Shown here piece by piece: positions 12,693 to 26,715 of a stretch of 64,000 bases of DNA. Each line of letters starts with the position of its first letter. The first letter of the stretch is position 1. Source of the DNA: Paramecium octaurelia (Eukaryota; Ciliophora; Oligohymenophorea; Peniculida; Parameciidae). A program made the position numbers and the translations under genes. A model generated the notes under the pieces. It saw only the letters and a program-made list of their open reading frames with translations. It had not been told where the DNA came from and searched no databases. The stretch lies in assembly GCA_905182995.1 (NCBI GenBank), contig CAJJDP010000003.1, positions 625,820-689,819 of the forward strand, written 5' to 3'.

Positions 12693-13648
12693 CTATTGCT
12701 ATGAGATTTATTAAAATCGTGTATATTCGTAATGATGGTTTCTCATTTCTTCATGAAAAAGAAGGGAAAATGAAATATAAAAAGAATTCGTTTTTGTTAT
12801 GGTTATTCTAAGACTATTTTATTTTGAAATTCTAATTAATACATAAGTTAAATTTCTTTCATGTTAAATTAAACTTTTTAATTCAATTAACGTATTTAGG
12901 GGTTCTTGGTCTAGCTTAAGGAACATTTTTTTTTTCTTAAGACTTTAGAATTTAGAATGAACACATCAATGTCTCATCAACACTCATTAATGCACCTATT
13001 CTTTTATCCCTTTTTATTACCTGAATTATCAAATTCGCCACAATAATTGGGAGCTGAAAATAAGGTTACTAATTATCTTTTTGCGAAAAATTCATAACCT
13101 TCTTCGACTACTTAATGTGCTCGACAAACTAAATCCATGTCATTTTTCTTTAAGAAATTAGCTATTACGTCTGGACCAAATATGTAAGACACTCCTCTCT
13201 CATTGTCTTTTGAAAATAAGTGAAGATAATACCTTGCCAACCCTGCATGTCTTTTTCTGGATCTGACCACAATAGATCGCAAAGGAGCCCAGTATCAGGT
13301 ACTTCAATGGGTCTCATAATTCTATGAATTTATTCTAAATTTGTTAATTCAGGTGACAACCCTCCGTGCATACATATAATTTTTTCATCTATCACAGCAC
13401 ATACAGGTAAACAATTAAAACAATCAGTAAAGGTTTTCCATAATTTTATGTTATACCTTCTCTTACATTCATCATAAAACCCATAAATACGGTTGATTTA
13501 TGAACACTCATGATTTCCACGTAATAAAAAGAAATTTTCAGGATATTTTATTTTGTAAGCAAGTAACAAACATATGGTTTCAAGAGACTATCTTCCCCTA
13601 TCCACATAATCTCCTAAAAACAAATAATTTGCCTCAGGTGGAAAGCCN
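12562..13648. repeat. Left copy of 1087-bp duplicated contig end
   Basis: By eye this matches 13910-14996 base for base at a constant offset of 1348, including the same ten-T run. It ends exactly where the N gap starts, and its partner begins exactly where the gap ends. This is the pattern of two contig ends that overlap but were placed apart by a scaffolder. Confidence 0.9.
12883..13648 (-). pseudogene. Truncated second copy of the PP1 gene (probable assembly duplicate)
   Basis: Carries the C-terminal ~238 codons of the PP1 gene, with the same stop (12883-12885) and the same introns at 12996-13020 and 13207-13232 as the complete copy. It is cut by the gap in the GDYVDRGR region. The sequence equals that of the full gene, so I read it as the same locus shown twice rather than a paralogue or a true pseudogene. 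Confidence 0.75.
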
Positions 13649-13909
13649 NNNNNNNNNNNNNNNNNNNNNNNNNNNNNNNNNNNNNNNNNNNNNNNNNNNN
13701 NNNNNNNNNNNNNNNNNNNNNNNNNNNNNNNNNNNNNNNNNNNNNNNNNNNNNNNNNNNNNNNNNNNNNNNNNNNNNNNNNNNNNNNNNNNNNNNNNNNN
13801 NNNNNNNNNNNNNNNNNNNNNNNNNNNNNNNNNNNNNNNNNNNNNNNNNNNNNNNNNNNNNNNNNNNNNNNNNNNNNNNNNNNNNNNNNNNNNNNNNNNN
13901 NNNNNNNNN
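13649..13909. other. Assembly gap, 261 N
   Basis: Run of 261 N. Because its flanks overlap in sequence, there may be no missing DNA at all. Confidence 0.99.
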
Positions 13910-14996
13910 GAGGATAACGGATATTCATATTTATTCATATGATTGAAATATTTCTTTAAAGAAATTGTTTCACAACTTTGAACATATTCTATTTTCATAA
14001 GAAAAACAAACAAAATTTGGATAATTCGAGTTATAGCCATCTATTGCTATGAGATTTATTAAAATCGTGTATATTCGTAATGATGGTTTCTCATTTCTTC
14101 ATGAAAAAGAAGGGAAAATGAAATATAAAAAGAATTCGTTTTTGTTATGGTTATTCTAAGACTATTTTATTTTGAAATTCTAATTAATACATAAGTTAAA
14201 TTTCTTTCATGTTAAATTAAACTTTTTAATTCAATTAACGTATTTAGGGGTTCTTGGTCTAGCTTAAGGAACATTTTTTTTTTCTTAAGACTTTAGAATT
14301 TAGAATGAACACATCAATGTCTCATCAACACTCATTAATGCACCTATTCTTTTATCCCTTTTTATTACCTGAATTATCAAATTCGCCACAATAATTGGGA
14401 GCTGAAAATAAGGTTACTAATTATCTTTTTGCGAAAAATTCATAACCTTCTTCGACTACTTAATGTGCTCGACAAACTAAATCCATGTCATTTTTCTTTA
14501 AGAAATTAGCTATTACGTCTGGACCAAATATGTAAGACACTCCTCTCTCATTGTCTTTTGAAAATAAGTGAAGATAATACCTTGCCAACCCTGCATGTCT
14601 TTTTCTGGATCTGACCACAATAGATCGCAAAGGAGCCCAGTATCAGGTACTTCAATGGGTCTCATAATTCTATGAATTTATTCTAAATTTGTTAATTCAG
14701 GTGACAACCCTCCGTGCATACATATAATTTTTTCATCTATCACAGCACATACAGGTAAACAATTAAAACAATCAGTAAAGGTTTTCCATAATTTTATGTT
14801 ATACCTTCTCTTACATTCATCATAAAACCCATAAATACGGTTGATTTATGAACACTCATGATTTCCACGTAATAAAAAGAAATTTTCAGGATATTTTATT
14901 TTGTAAGCAAGTAACAAACATATGGTTTCAAGAGACTATCTTCCCCTATCCACATAATCTCCTAAAAACAAATAATTTGCCTCAGGTGGAAAGCCA
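13910..14996. repeat. Right copy of 1087-bp duplicated contig end
   Basis: Partner of 12562-13648 (see there). It begins immediately after the gap and then continues into unique sequence that completes the PP1 gene. Confidence 0.9.
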
Positions 14997-15266
14997 CCAT
15001 ATTCAAACAATCTCAATAAATCAGTATATTGTCCATGAATATCACCTATCATAGAATATAAGTTATACCACAAATCTTAATTGGAGCTTCTAATTCCAAT
15101 AACATTGGTTGGCTTAAAAAAATCTCTCTACTTTTTACACATAATGAACGAATTTCATTCTCTGTCAGATTTACAGCCTTTCCTTATTTGGCTCCTTTGC
15201 TTTCTAAGAGTTTTTCAATGATCTTAAGATATTTAAAAAGCTTACTTTATCAACATCGATATCCAT
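14231..15266 (-). CDS. Serine/threonine protein phosphatase PP1 catalytic subunit
   Basis: 312 residues with introns 15223-15245 (23 nt, AAG end), 15046-15068 (23), 14555-14580 (26, AAG end) and 14344-14368 (25). All metallophosphatase signatures are present in order: [57 protein letters not shown] and the PP1 C-terminal strand [11 protein letters not shown]. The tail is [14 protein letters not shown]1 removes phosphate from Ser/Thr using two metal ions and is directed by regulatory subunits; the tail TPK resembles the cyclin-dependent-kinase site of animal PP1. Length is typical. The gene diverges from the VPS13-like gene across 570 bp. Confidence 0.96.
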
Positions 15267-15836
15267 TATTATTAATATTTATATGAAAAATATACATAAA
15301 TTCAAGTATTTCTTTTATAATTTTATATAAGAGATTCACAATTTATGATTATTATGGATGATAAATATTAGTTAATGTTCTAGATTCATTGTTTATACTA
15401 AATAGATCTAATTAGAAATGAAGATCAATATAATTTATATGTTAAAAATAGATTCATCATCTTTATTTTTCATATTATATAAAAATAAACCTTACAATTT
15501 CGATGTTACTTTAAGGAGAAATTTGAATTCTTTATACATTGTATTTCATCAGAATACTTATTTTAGAAATTGAAAATTCAAGAATTATTAATTATGATAT
15601 AATAAATAATTTCTTATCTTATCTTGCATTCGATAAAGGAAATTATCATTAAATTAATTATTAAAACAAATTAAAAAAATGACAATCCCATTTGTATTTA
15701 TGTGAACAATAAAGAGAGACTAAGAAGAAACGATCTTTATTATCATATCTGGGAAATCTTATACGAAGGGTGTTGATTACTAGTTAGAATTTAAAATTAT
15801 TTATATATTCTTTTTAATATATTTTTAATAATATAA
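15267..15836. promoter_or_regulatory. Divergent intergenic region, PP1 / VPS13-like
   Basis: 570 bp between two divergent start codons, so it must contain both promoters. It is A+T-rich with many TATA-like tracts that are uninformative at this composition. No coding frame or repeat is evident. Confidence 0.5.
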
Positions 15837-18800
15837 ATGGCAAAAGAAATTGAGGAATATTTTGTAAAGAGACTTTAAACCTATCTATTAGAATATCTAT
15901 AAGATTTTTCCCAAAATAATATGGCAAAAGTAAATAAATCAACTTATGTTCAAAGTTTTCTTTAGGCATTTCTTCAAATATTGTTTTGAAGAACTTATAA
16001 ATTAAGAAATAAGCATTACTAAATTTTTCATTTCCAATGTACATAATAGATGGGAAAATAAGTTAAATTACAATTAATGTATTTGAGAGTAAATATTTTA
16101 GATGCCTCTGAATTACAAGGCCTAATAGCCGGAAATGATTGTTGAAGGAATAGACTTATAGGTATGCACAATATAAGAAGCGAATCTATTCGTTTCAAAT
16201 AAAGACTAGCAAAGCTAATAGGGAGTGGAGAATTTGAAACAACATAAATTAAAAATTTGGGAGGAATAAATGGCGAAGTATTTTGAATAGCTTTCTCCTC
16301 CCAATTGGATTCAAAAAATAGTAGATGGGATTTACAATAATATGTCTGTGTAAGTGAAATCCTTTTATTTACGATTTTATAATTATTCAATTTTTGGTTG
16401 CGAAACATAATTAAAAATAAGAGCTGACATACATATAAAAGCAACTGATAAACAATTTCAATAAAAATTTAATGGCGATGTGAACACAATTTATAAATTA
16501 ATTGAAATTAAAAAGTTAGGAATAATGTATGTGAAGGCATCTAAGAGAAAAGAAGAATAGCAATTATTAAGTCCAATAGATATTTCAATTAAATTAATTA
16601 TCAATAAGAATTAGGATGAATAAGGTAAGCCATTCCAAAATTTAACAATCAATATAGATACTCCTGTCATATTCTAATTAAATAAGGAATCTAAAAATTA
16701 TTTGCTAAAATTAAATGAAGTTCTATAGAATTTGGAAATTGTTTAAGATAATTTTCATTTTCGACCAAAAAGTGAAGTAAAGAATAATTATGGAGAGTGG
16801 TGGAAATACTTAATCAATGCAGTAATGTAAAACCAGAAGAATCACAAATTAGACTTAGGATATTCATCAAGAAGATTAGTGTTAATGAAGAGATATATAG
16901 AATTATATAAAAGAAAATAAACAATAATTTTAGTGCCTTGGTTGACATGTTGGACAATTTAGGATGAAACTAAATTCAAAAAATGTGAAGAGTAAATGTC
17001 GTTGAAAGATTTATTGAAATATAGAGAATGGGCATTTTAGGAGATTAGAATAGAGGCTAAGAGATATTATAATTCTTCTAAAGAAGGATAGAATAAGCAA
17101 AATACAAAGCCTATGCTTGAAATATGGACAAATACTATTAATGATCAATATGTTTTGAAAGAATAAAAAAAGAGAGATGATGATGTACCAATTGAATTGG
17201 AAGATGATGAGAAAATTAATTTGTATGAAATTCTTGAACGAGATAAAACTTAAGTTCTTTCAAGTTATTTAAAAGGTTAAAATAATGATCCTGATTAAAT
17301 CAAAACTCAGATTTATGTGAGTATTCATTCAATCTTTTTAATTATTCTAGAATGTCGTCCAGCTAATGTTGCTTAATATTGTCCTAAAAATACAAAAATA
17401 TTTTCATTTTGTCAATGTAAAAAATGTATTCAACTAATTAAAAAGCCATAGATTGATAAATAGAAAACATCTTCTTTTAATCAAAATAATTCTATATCTG
17501 AAGTAGTTAAACAAACTTAAAGATAAAATGATGATGGATCATTTCATACTGCAAAAGAGATTGATAGTTTTTATGAAGAAATTGAAGATTTGTAGAAGGA
17601 TGATTTCTAATTTTCTTAAGATTTAAGCTAGGATTAGAGGAATAACAATTCTTAATTAAAATAGAATTTTGACTTCAATCGAACCAACAAATTAATTCTA
17701 ATTGTCAGTTTAATAGGAATTAAGGTTCCAGTTTCTATTTATTAAAATGGTAGAGTAAAAACAAATGAAAATGAGAATTCAACAATAGTAATTGGTGAGA
17801 TTAAAATATTAGCATCGGGAATGGTTCCAAAATTAATGGAATTTTAGAATAAATATAATGAAAATACTGAAAGTCAATCACCTTTATTCAAAAAGAAGGA
17901 CAATCCTTAGAAATCAAAAGGTGATGACAATTTCGATCAAAAGTAATTTAGCTATTCAAGAGTCAGAGTAAGCGAATTTGTTAATGATGTTTTTGACGTT
18001 TCAGTGACAAAGGATTAATCATTTTTCTAAGGTAGTGAAATTTGTTTTTAAACATTCTGTGAATTCTTAAGTCAAAATTAAATGAATAATGTTTCATGCT
18101 TTTTAATAGATTATGAAAATGATAAACATGGATTTTAGGATTTTGGAACTGAATAGTTTAAGAATTATGATAAATACTTTGTAGTTAATGATAAAGAGGA
18201 GAAAGATGAAGTTGATGAATCTATGTTGTTGCATGTAATTAAATAACAAAAGAATGAAAATAAGTGGGCCTTTCTGAAATAAGCTGCTTTGCAAATTTAT
18301 GATAGATCAAGTTAATATGAAAATGATAACTAATGGATAGGCTGTTCAAATAAACAAAAATTTTTAGAAGAAGTTCATGCCAAACTTATAGATATCATTA
18401 AAAAATCATTGTTTGCTCCTTTTCTAGAAGAATTTGGTGATAAAGTTATTCCATTATGCATCATTAATTTAAAGGATAAACTTACATTCCCTGCTGATTC
18501 TAAAAGCTATAATTTATCTATTTCATTATATTTAGAAGGAGATCAATCGGATTATAAAATATCTCCTCATGAGAAAAGGAAAAAGGTTTCTTCCTAATAA
18601 ACTCTAGATGAATAATCCAATGAATAAATTTCAATTATACTTCAGAAGTTCTCTATATTCATTTCATCAAAAAGTCTTAGCTCTTTGCTTGACTTTTCTT
18701 AAAGCATGGATAAGACTTCCTTGAGTTAAGGATAATTATATGTCACATAAGATCATAAACTCTTGGAATGTATTTTAAAGTCCAAGCCATTAGGATAAGA

Positions 18801-21800
18801 AAATACTAAACCTCCTGGAATGAAATTTTCTATTTAATTTGTAGATAAGCTTAAAATTAGAATTGTATCTGATCAAATATCTAACATAATTAAAACAGAA
18901 TTAAAATTTTAAATTAAAAATTTTAATTATTCAACTGTGAAAATTGATGATTTATTTTAAAATATTGTAAATAAATCTGGATAAACTTTGTATTAATAAC
19001 ATTATAAATATTTTTCTGCTTATAGACTAACCATAGAATAATTCAAAATTGCTCATAAATATTTTTCATAAGATTACAAAAACAAAAATGAAGAATTAAG
19101 AAATTATGAGAAGGAATAACAGTCTGATGACAAAAAGTCTGGTTTATCTTCAAGTAAATTCCCATTTTCTAAATAAACATCGTAATAATAATCTCAATCT
19201 GCTGAACATAAGAGCCAATAAAAAGGTTAAAAAAATCAATAATAATAACCCAAATCAAGAGATCCTATGTTCCATATCAAAGGAATCAAATAGACTATAT
19301 TGAAAACGTAAATAGTAGCACTTAAATTCTAAGCCAATATTGAAAATCATGCTTTATTAACAGATTCTAAATTATATGTCTAAATTCCATTCTTAAATCT
19401 GAGGATAAATGATTCTTGCATTAGTTTTATTGAATTACTTTTGATCTTAAAAAATAATATCAAAGTTAAATAAACACCATAATAAAAACATAAAATAGGG
19501 TAAGATAGTCTATTAAAAGCTGAGTTAGATACTTTATTTCATGATCATAAAGAGTAAAGTTCAGATTGTAAACATTGTATCTTAAAATATAGAAAAACTG
19601 TTGAATTAACCAATATCTTATTTGGAGTCATATCAGAAATTACCAAAAGTGCAGATGTTCCTTGTTGGTTCCATATTTTACATAATGAATGCCAAAAACT
19701 TGGAAATAGTTAAAATTTATAAGCCAAACATAAAAAAGAATAAGGAATTAAAATTACATTTTAGAACACATAGAAAGTGTCCAATCATGGATAATATAAA
19801 TCGATCCTGGCATTTCCTATATTGGTTATCACTAGAGATATAGGATACTTCAAGGAGAATATTATGATTCATTGTTCAGCTTCTAAATTTAAGGAATAAG
19901 GTATAAGTACTAGCAAATAAAGATTTGATTAAGAAAATGATAATAATTAATTTGAAAAATAAAATTAAAAAGATATTTCTTTTTAAAAAGGGTAATCTGC
20001 TTAAAAAAAGGATACAAATTAAGCTAGTACCTAAGAAAAGTAAATGAAAGAAACTAACTATGTTTTGGTTTAGCCTGCTTTTAAGGTAAAGGAACCACTT
20101 TTATTTTGGTAAAAGTTGGATGATAAATTCATCTTCTACTGTAGAAGCAACGAAAAAGATATGTTTAGATTAGATTACTCAAAAGACTATGAAGATAAAT
20201 CATTTGAAATTAATAGTTTAATCCAAGATGATGATTAAATGAGACAAATTGATCCAAATCTTTATATATTGCTCTATTATAATAAACCACTCAGGACAGA
20301 ACTAATCTAAAACAAAGAGAATTTCTAAAGAAATGAAAAGAACTCAAAAAAAAAAATATTTTTTTCTTTGTAAATGATCAAAGCAATATTTCAAAATCAA
20401 CATGCTGCTTGCAATGTTTTAACCACATTCTAAAATATTAACAAAATTTAATCAGTTTTAAAGAAAGTATAGGACATTGTCAATTATAATTATAAATCAG
20501 ATGAAAATGTAGAGAAACAATAATTATAGGATAGTCCAATTAAATTATTAGATGAAATGATTGTCTCAGCTAATATATCAAATATATATTTGAAGTCTAA
20601 TGAATCATACTTTAAATTATCATAATTCAAAATCATATTGAATCTAGAATATATGAGTCAAATTTCCAACAATGCAAAATCAAGTTTTCATAAGAAGAAT
20701 TCATCAAGCATTGTGAATTAAGAAGTATTCTCAAAGGTTAAAAGTAATATTACATAAGTTTTCCCTACTGAAGATCTAATAATAGTAAAGTGCCATTCAA
20801 TTATATTGAATTTTAATATGGTTTCAATCATAGATGTTAAATTGATTCATGTTTAAAAGTTTTCAGACGCATTATAATTACAAGTTGAAGAAATTAAAAT
20901 AAGTATTACAAACAACTTAAATAAACAAAAAGAGAATTTATTAACAATGCCTAAAAGAGATAGACTGACATAAACTAAAACAGGAATTCAGCAAGAGACA
21001 AAGAAATTTGAAAAACCTTTGGCTATTTGTATTAAGTTGGAATTTTAAAATCTAAATCCAAAAATCAATATCTCTGTTCATTAAGGTTAAATTTAATTAT
21101 CTTAATAGAGAGTTTCTGATTTATTAATAGGATTGAACAGTTTTTATCTTTTAAACATAGAAGAATCAATTAATTTAAGACAACATCTTTTAAAATACAT
21201 ATTCCTATAGGAGTTAGAAATTATGGGAACTGATCAGCCAAAAATGATTAATCTATTTATATAAGACAAACTGTAGAGATAATAGAAGTTGAGTTTTATT
21301 TTGGAATTGAAGATAGAAGAATTTTAAGTTGTGCTATAAGAAAAGGATAAGGAGTTTTTCTTTTTTGAGTTTCATCAAATTTCTATGAAGAAAAAATTAA
21401 ATTAAGAATTGGAATTAAAAGTTAATGATTTAGAATTGAAACCATAACCTTCTAAAGGAGAGAATGTTTATTATCCTAATTTAATTAAATAGAATGGACA
21501 TTAGGCAATGAAAATTTTATTAGAAAATAATATTATTCATTTGGAAAATGTGCAATTTTATATGATTTCAAGATTTTTGAATGAATTAGATGCTTTTAAA
21601 TCAGAAGTTGAAAAAATAATATAAAAAAATAAAGATGAATTATCAGAAAAGTATCAGAGTGATTTTGAATTCTAAATGCAATTAAAGTAATAGGAGAATT
21701 TTGAACTCAATAAAGAATAGTTCAATTATTAAGTTCTAATAAAGAATTCTTAAATAATTGTCCCGTAATCTTCCTCTGATAAGAATTAGGTGAAGATTTT

Positions 21801-22517
21801 ATTTGATTATGCAGATGTAAAGGTTAAAAAAGAAAAGAAGTTATCTAAGATACCAGAAATATAGGAGGATAAAATTGAAGTCTTGTAACAACAGAAATTA
21901 TTAGTGGATTATGAGGATAAATATACAAAGATTTCTGAAAAATAATTAGAATTTTAAGAGATTTATATTACTGAAATAAAGGCTAATTTCAGAATGGTTG
22001 AAGTAGACTATGAAATGTATTGTGATTAGGATGATTAAAATTCAATTAAGGGCAATTTATTAGATGCAGGTAAAAATTGAATTAATAAATTCTTTAGATA
22101 GTGTTGAAGTTGAAATGAATTTACCAAGCTTTGAACAATTTCTGGGGATAAGCGGATGGAAATATAAAGATAGCTGTATTATAAAACCTAAAAACTTAAA
22201 AATGAAATTGGATTTGGGCAAACTGATGAAAGTTTAAAGCTATATTGATTAGAACCTATCTGAAAAGTCAAGTCTTTTTGAGTTTCATAAATCTTCTCTT
22301 TAAAAAATAAACTTTGATGTAATTTTGATATCCTATAGAATAGCTTGATTTATTTTCAACAGAAGCATCTTTGACTAGATATGGATAGGTTGAATAAGAC
22401 AAATTGGAGAAACATAAAAATGCTAAATTATATGAGACTACAAAACATAGGTAGAGTAAGTAGTTTAATACTCATAATCAGACAAAATAAATGAAGAAAT
22501 AAAATTATGATTCTTGA
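15837..22517 (+). CDS. VPS13-like bridge lipid-transfer protein (chorein N-terminal domain)
   Basis: 2192 residues with introns 15930-15955 (26 nt, AAG end), 16079-16101 (23), 22070-22097 (28) and 22319-22343 (25). The first ~110 residues form the chorein domain: an N-terminal helix, then NIVLKNLQIKKQALLNFSFP, IDGKISQITINMPLN and VEGIDLQV, matching the strands that build the entrance of the lipid groove. Residues ~240-300 carry the VPS13-type SSRRLVLMKRYIELYKRK. The rest alternates beta-rich segments with low-complexity linkers, as expected for a hydrophobic rod. Such proteins move phospholipids at membrane contact sites. It is shorter than VPS13 (~3000), and I cannot exclude another chorein family (ATG2, BLTP3). 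The next gene starts 50 bp downstream. Confidence 0.85.
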
Positions 22518-22567
22518 TTATGAATTATAAATATTTATTTAATAATAATTATCTTATATATATTAAT

Positions 22568-25500
22568 ATGCCAGAGTTGTTTATTCCTGTTTATTTCGGC
22601 TCATTTGACTTTTAAAATCATTTTATTACAGCATGGGCTGATGATTTAGATAAAAAGAGGATTGCCACAGGTTCAATTAATGGAGACATCATCATTTGGG
22701 AATTTGACAATTTCAATTTAAAACCCCTTATAAAGTCGACACCACATTTAATATACAGAGTAGGGGGAGTCACAGCATTATAAATAATGAGAAGACCATT
22801 TGCTGAATTCTAGGATAGCAATATGAATTGTGCGATAGCAATTCATTAAGATAAGAGGATTAGAATATTGAGTATGTTAGATGGCAAATAAATTTTAATT
22901 TCAGATCATGATTAATTTCCATATACAAAATAAATAACTCAAATCTACCCAATTGGTGATCGAACAAGTAGATATATAAGTTGTTTTGGTGAAGGAACAG
23001 CTCTTTACATATATGATTTATGGAAAATGTGTTGCAGCAAAATATTTTAGATTCAGGATGAATTTGATTAGCCAAGATTTACCATTTTTACATCTATTGG
23101 AGCAGACTTTGCTGTTATTGGTATTATTTGATCATATTCAAGATAGCAAATGTAGAGTCTATAAAATTGATACATCAGCATATAAGAAAACTGAAAGATA
23201 AAACTATTTAAAGTATATTGAAAAGAAAGCATAAGAAAAAAAGAAAAATGGATTGAAAAAATCGTTGATTAGAATGTCTTCTAGTTTTTCTTTAAAAGGA
23301 TTGCCTTAAAGTAAAATAATCAATACAGTTTACAACACTAAATCACAGATCATGTATATTGTTTATTCAAAATCAATATATGTTGTAAATTCTCCGTTTA
23401 AAGAAACAGAACAATAGAGGGAAATGTTTTCAATTAAATCTTCTACAAACTTGATCAAATTTAGAAATGTCCATTTATTTAAAAGTCAAAATAAAACAAT
23501 GATAATAATTGAATAGTTGAATGGACACACTAGTTTCATCTATGAGAAAGATATTCAAGACATAATAAATTTAATATCTAAAAGTTATAATTAGTGTATA
23601 ACTCTAGATTTTAATGGATTTAGTTTTTCAAAGTAAAGCTAATCCTATTAAGGTTAACTCCTGTTATAACTTAATTAATAATTAACTCCAATCTAAGTTT
23701 CTAAATACTTTTTCTAAAAGATCATCTACACAATCAATAATTTATTATTTAGATAAAATGGATGCATTATTGAAATTTATATACCAGATTCTATTAATTA
23801 CGAGGATTTTCGTATTTGTAGTCTCTAATAGGATAATTTATTTGATATCAAACTATTATCAGAGGGATTTATGCTTTACTTGCATTCTTAATCAAGATTT
23901 ATAAATGAAAGCAAATAATTAGAAATTACAGATTTACCAAAAAAACTTATAGATTTATCAATTTTTGAGTAAAATGACATTTTAAAATCGCTAAATGAAA
24001 ACTTGCCAATTGAAATTTAAGAGTAATTAAATTAAATTCAGAACATTTGCATTTATACAATTGGTTTATATAATAAAACAGATCTATTTGCCATCTTTGG
24101 AACAGAATAAGGCCAAATCTTTTTAATTCCATTCTTCTATGAAAAGAATAAAAGATGGAACATTTATGTTAATCACGAATTTGAGAAAAACATAATTTTT
24201 TTGAAATTTATCAAAAACTCCATTTTTGCTGTGGATCAATCATTAAAATTAAAAGTTTTTAGCTTATCAAGCATATTTGGTAAATTTGATAATCAGTCTG
24301 CTGATTTTGTTTCAACTTATTAAACAATTTTACCATCAAACATAAAGTAAGTGATTTAAATAAGATAATTGTTTTAGGAGTCGAGCAATAGTACTTTTTC
24401 AAATAATGATGCCCTTATTGTTAAAAGAAAGTTAGCTAAACATTTTGTGGCTTTATTGTTGGAAGATGATTCTATTGTCATATACCATACTATATTGAAT
24501 GTTAAGAAGTTTTCTTTTCATAATTAATTTAAGATAAATAAAGGATAAGTGAAATTATATTATGTACCACACTTATTGATATTTCTATTTTCAAAAGGAG
24601 TTGAAGTTTCAGTGTGGTCAATGGAGAAAGGATCTTTCGAGAGAATGATAAATATACAATAATTGCAAGAGTATTTAAATATTGATACACTTTTAACATA
24701 GAAGTTGTCATAAATGATCAATTTATATGATTTCAAATCATTCAAAACTGATTAAGTATCTTAATTTGATCTTTTAGAATATTCAAATAGGAGTTATTAG
24801 ATTTAATACAATTATTCATAAGAGTTGAAATAAACATCTCCATAATATTTTTATGACTTTTTTGGAACCTTAAACAAAATACAATAGAATACTTTTGAAT
24901 TTGATGAAATTTTACATATTCTTTCCTATGAAGACTAAGCAATTAGTTATAGAAATAAATCAATAACAATATTTGAGCCTTAGGAGATGGGTGATATGTT
25001 TCTATTGTATAAGATTTATTTAAAATAATTCAAATCTACATTATAATTTGATAGAGTAAATAAGTTATATAAATAATAAAAAGAGCAAAGAAGACTAGAT
25101 TCTAGTTCATCTTATTATTTAATATGGTTTGATTGTAAAAAGAATATTGAATTAATAAAATATTCAATGGAAAATACAGCCTCTTTAAAGATCCCATTCA
25201 CTTATGTCCATTTTTATCATGCATTGAATCTAATACCCATTTTTAAATGCTAATTTGGTCTATAGGGAATGGCTGAAGGATTTTCAAGATTGATTCAGTC
25301 TAATAATTATTAAATTAGTGGATTAATGTCTACTTAATATAGCATAGCAGCCGCATTATGCTTAAGACAAATAAAAAGTAGATTTTAGATTTCTGAAATT
25401 AATAATTCTACAAGTTTATTAAGTTTATCTAGATATAGTCTTGACAACTCAAAAGACATTATTGAAATTTCTTGTTAATTGATCTCATAACAGATAAAGA

Positions 25501-26682
25501 AAATGGATAGTTTTTGTAATGATATTGTAGTATTACAAAGAACATCTAAAGAGTTCTTGTAGTTATTTGAAAGGAGTAGTTCAAATGTGTATTTTTCTTT
25601 AGAAATTATGTGTTTAATAATTCAAACATATTTAATGTAATAGATGATGAGTAATATTGAAATGATTAATTATGTGTTCAATAGAATAATGTCTGGCTTC
25701 ACTCACTAATTATGTTTGAAGAAACCAAACATTGTATTTGTATTTATTAAATTGCTAGAAGATGGAATGAAAAATTTCCATAAATGCATCTAATAACCCA
25801 AAGTTTGTCTGCAGACATTGATATAAATTTACTATTACATATATACAACATACAAACATGGTTTTTCATTAAAAGAAATAATAAATGCTACTATAAATAA
25901 GAAATCAAAAGACAAAGACAAAGATAAATATGAAATTTTGAGACAATATTAATCAATGAGTCAACTAGATTTATAGAGAATAAAATAGAGATTAAGAATT
26001 TTGATCATGGCATTATCTGAATATTTTTTTGAAGATTTTAAAGGGACAATTAAGGAGATGATAAATTAAACAGAAAATTACCCAATAATTGCCTGCTCAA
26101 TTCTTGATTTATTGCATTGTTTATCAAAAACTGATATTAAACCCAATGAAATTTTATTCATCTTAGATTTATCAATTAAGTAACACATATATTTATAAAA
26201 TTAGATCGATAGATTAGAACAATCAATAATTAAGGAGGTATACTTACAAGACCTTTGTGAAATTAGTGTAATATTTAGATTAGAGATTTGAATTCATAAG
26301 TTTCTCTTAAAAGAAATTAAAATTGGCGTTTGCCTTTGAAGGTTTAGTGCAAATTTATGATCTAAGATATGGAGTAAAGTTATAACCATTAGATAGATAT
26401 TAATGTAATATATAAATTTATGTATTAGCATAAATAACTAGTATAGCATTTGATAGTAAGGGCAATTAATTAGCTTCATTTTCTTAGAAAGATTAAAATT
26501 TAAAGATATTTCAATTAAAACCAACTAGTTCATTTTTATAAGGTTATGAAAATGTATATATTAAATTAACTCATTAATTTAATTTTCTATAACCATTGCA
26601 TCATACACTAGAATGGGATAAAGACTGTGAATATATTTATTTATAACATGAAGATGAATCACAAGTATTTAAAATTGATTGA
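22568..26682 (+). CDS. WDR7 / Rabconnectin-3 beta-like WD40 protein
   Basis: 1356 residues with introns 23121-23142 (22 nt, AAG end) and 26257-26278 (22 nt, GTG start). WD repeats at both ends enclose a long helical middle, the WDR7 architecture. The N-terminus has DKKRIATGSINGDIIIWEF, and the C-terminus has KLKLAFAFEGLVQIYDLRYG followed by ITSIAFDSKGNQLASFS and NLKIFQL. In animals WDR7 pairs with DMXL to promote V-ATPase assembly on acidic organelles and synaptic vesicles; V-ATPase control fits a ciliate with digestive and osmoregulatory compartments. The family call rests on domain order and the C-terminal repeat pattern. The first exon-exon join (AVI-DSKC) is chosen because it alone restores the downstream frame. 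The next gene begins 33 bp after the stop. Confidence 0.8.
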
Positions 26683-26715
26683 ATTAATATATTTAAAATA
26701 TAAATATTATTATAA

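Noticed and set aside
12883-15266. Tandem PP1 paralogues
   Set aside because: The shared sequence, including non-coding DNA and introns, matches throughout and is bounded by the gap, so an assembly duplicate is far more likely.
15814-16444. Minus-strand hydrophobic ORFs at the start of the VPS13-like gene
   Set aside because: They are the antisense shadow of the chorein domain; the plus strand gives the family motifs across two introns.
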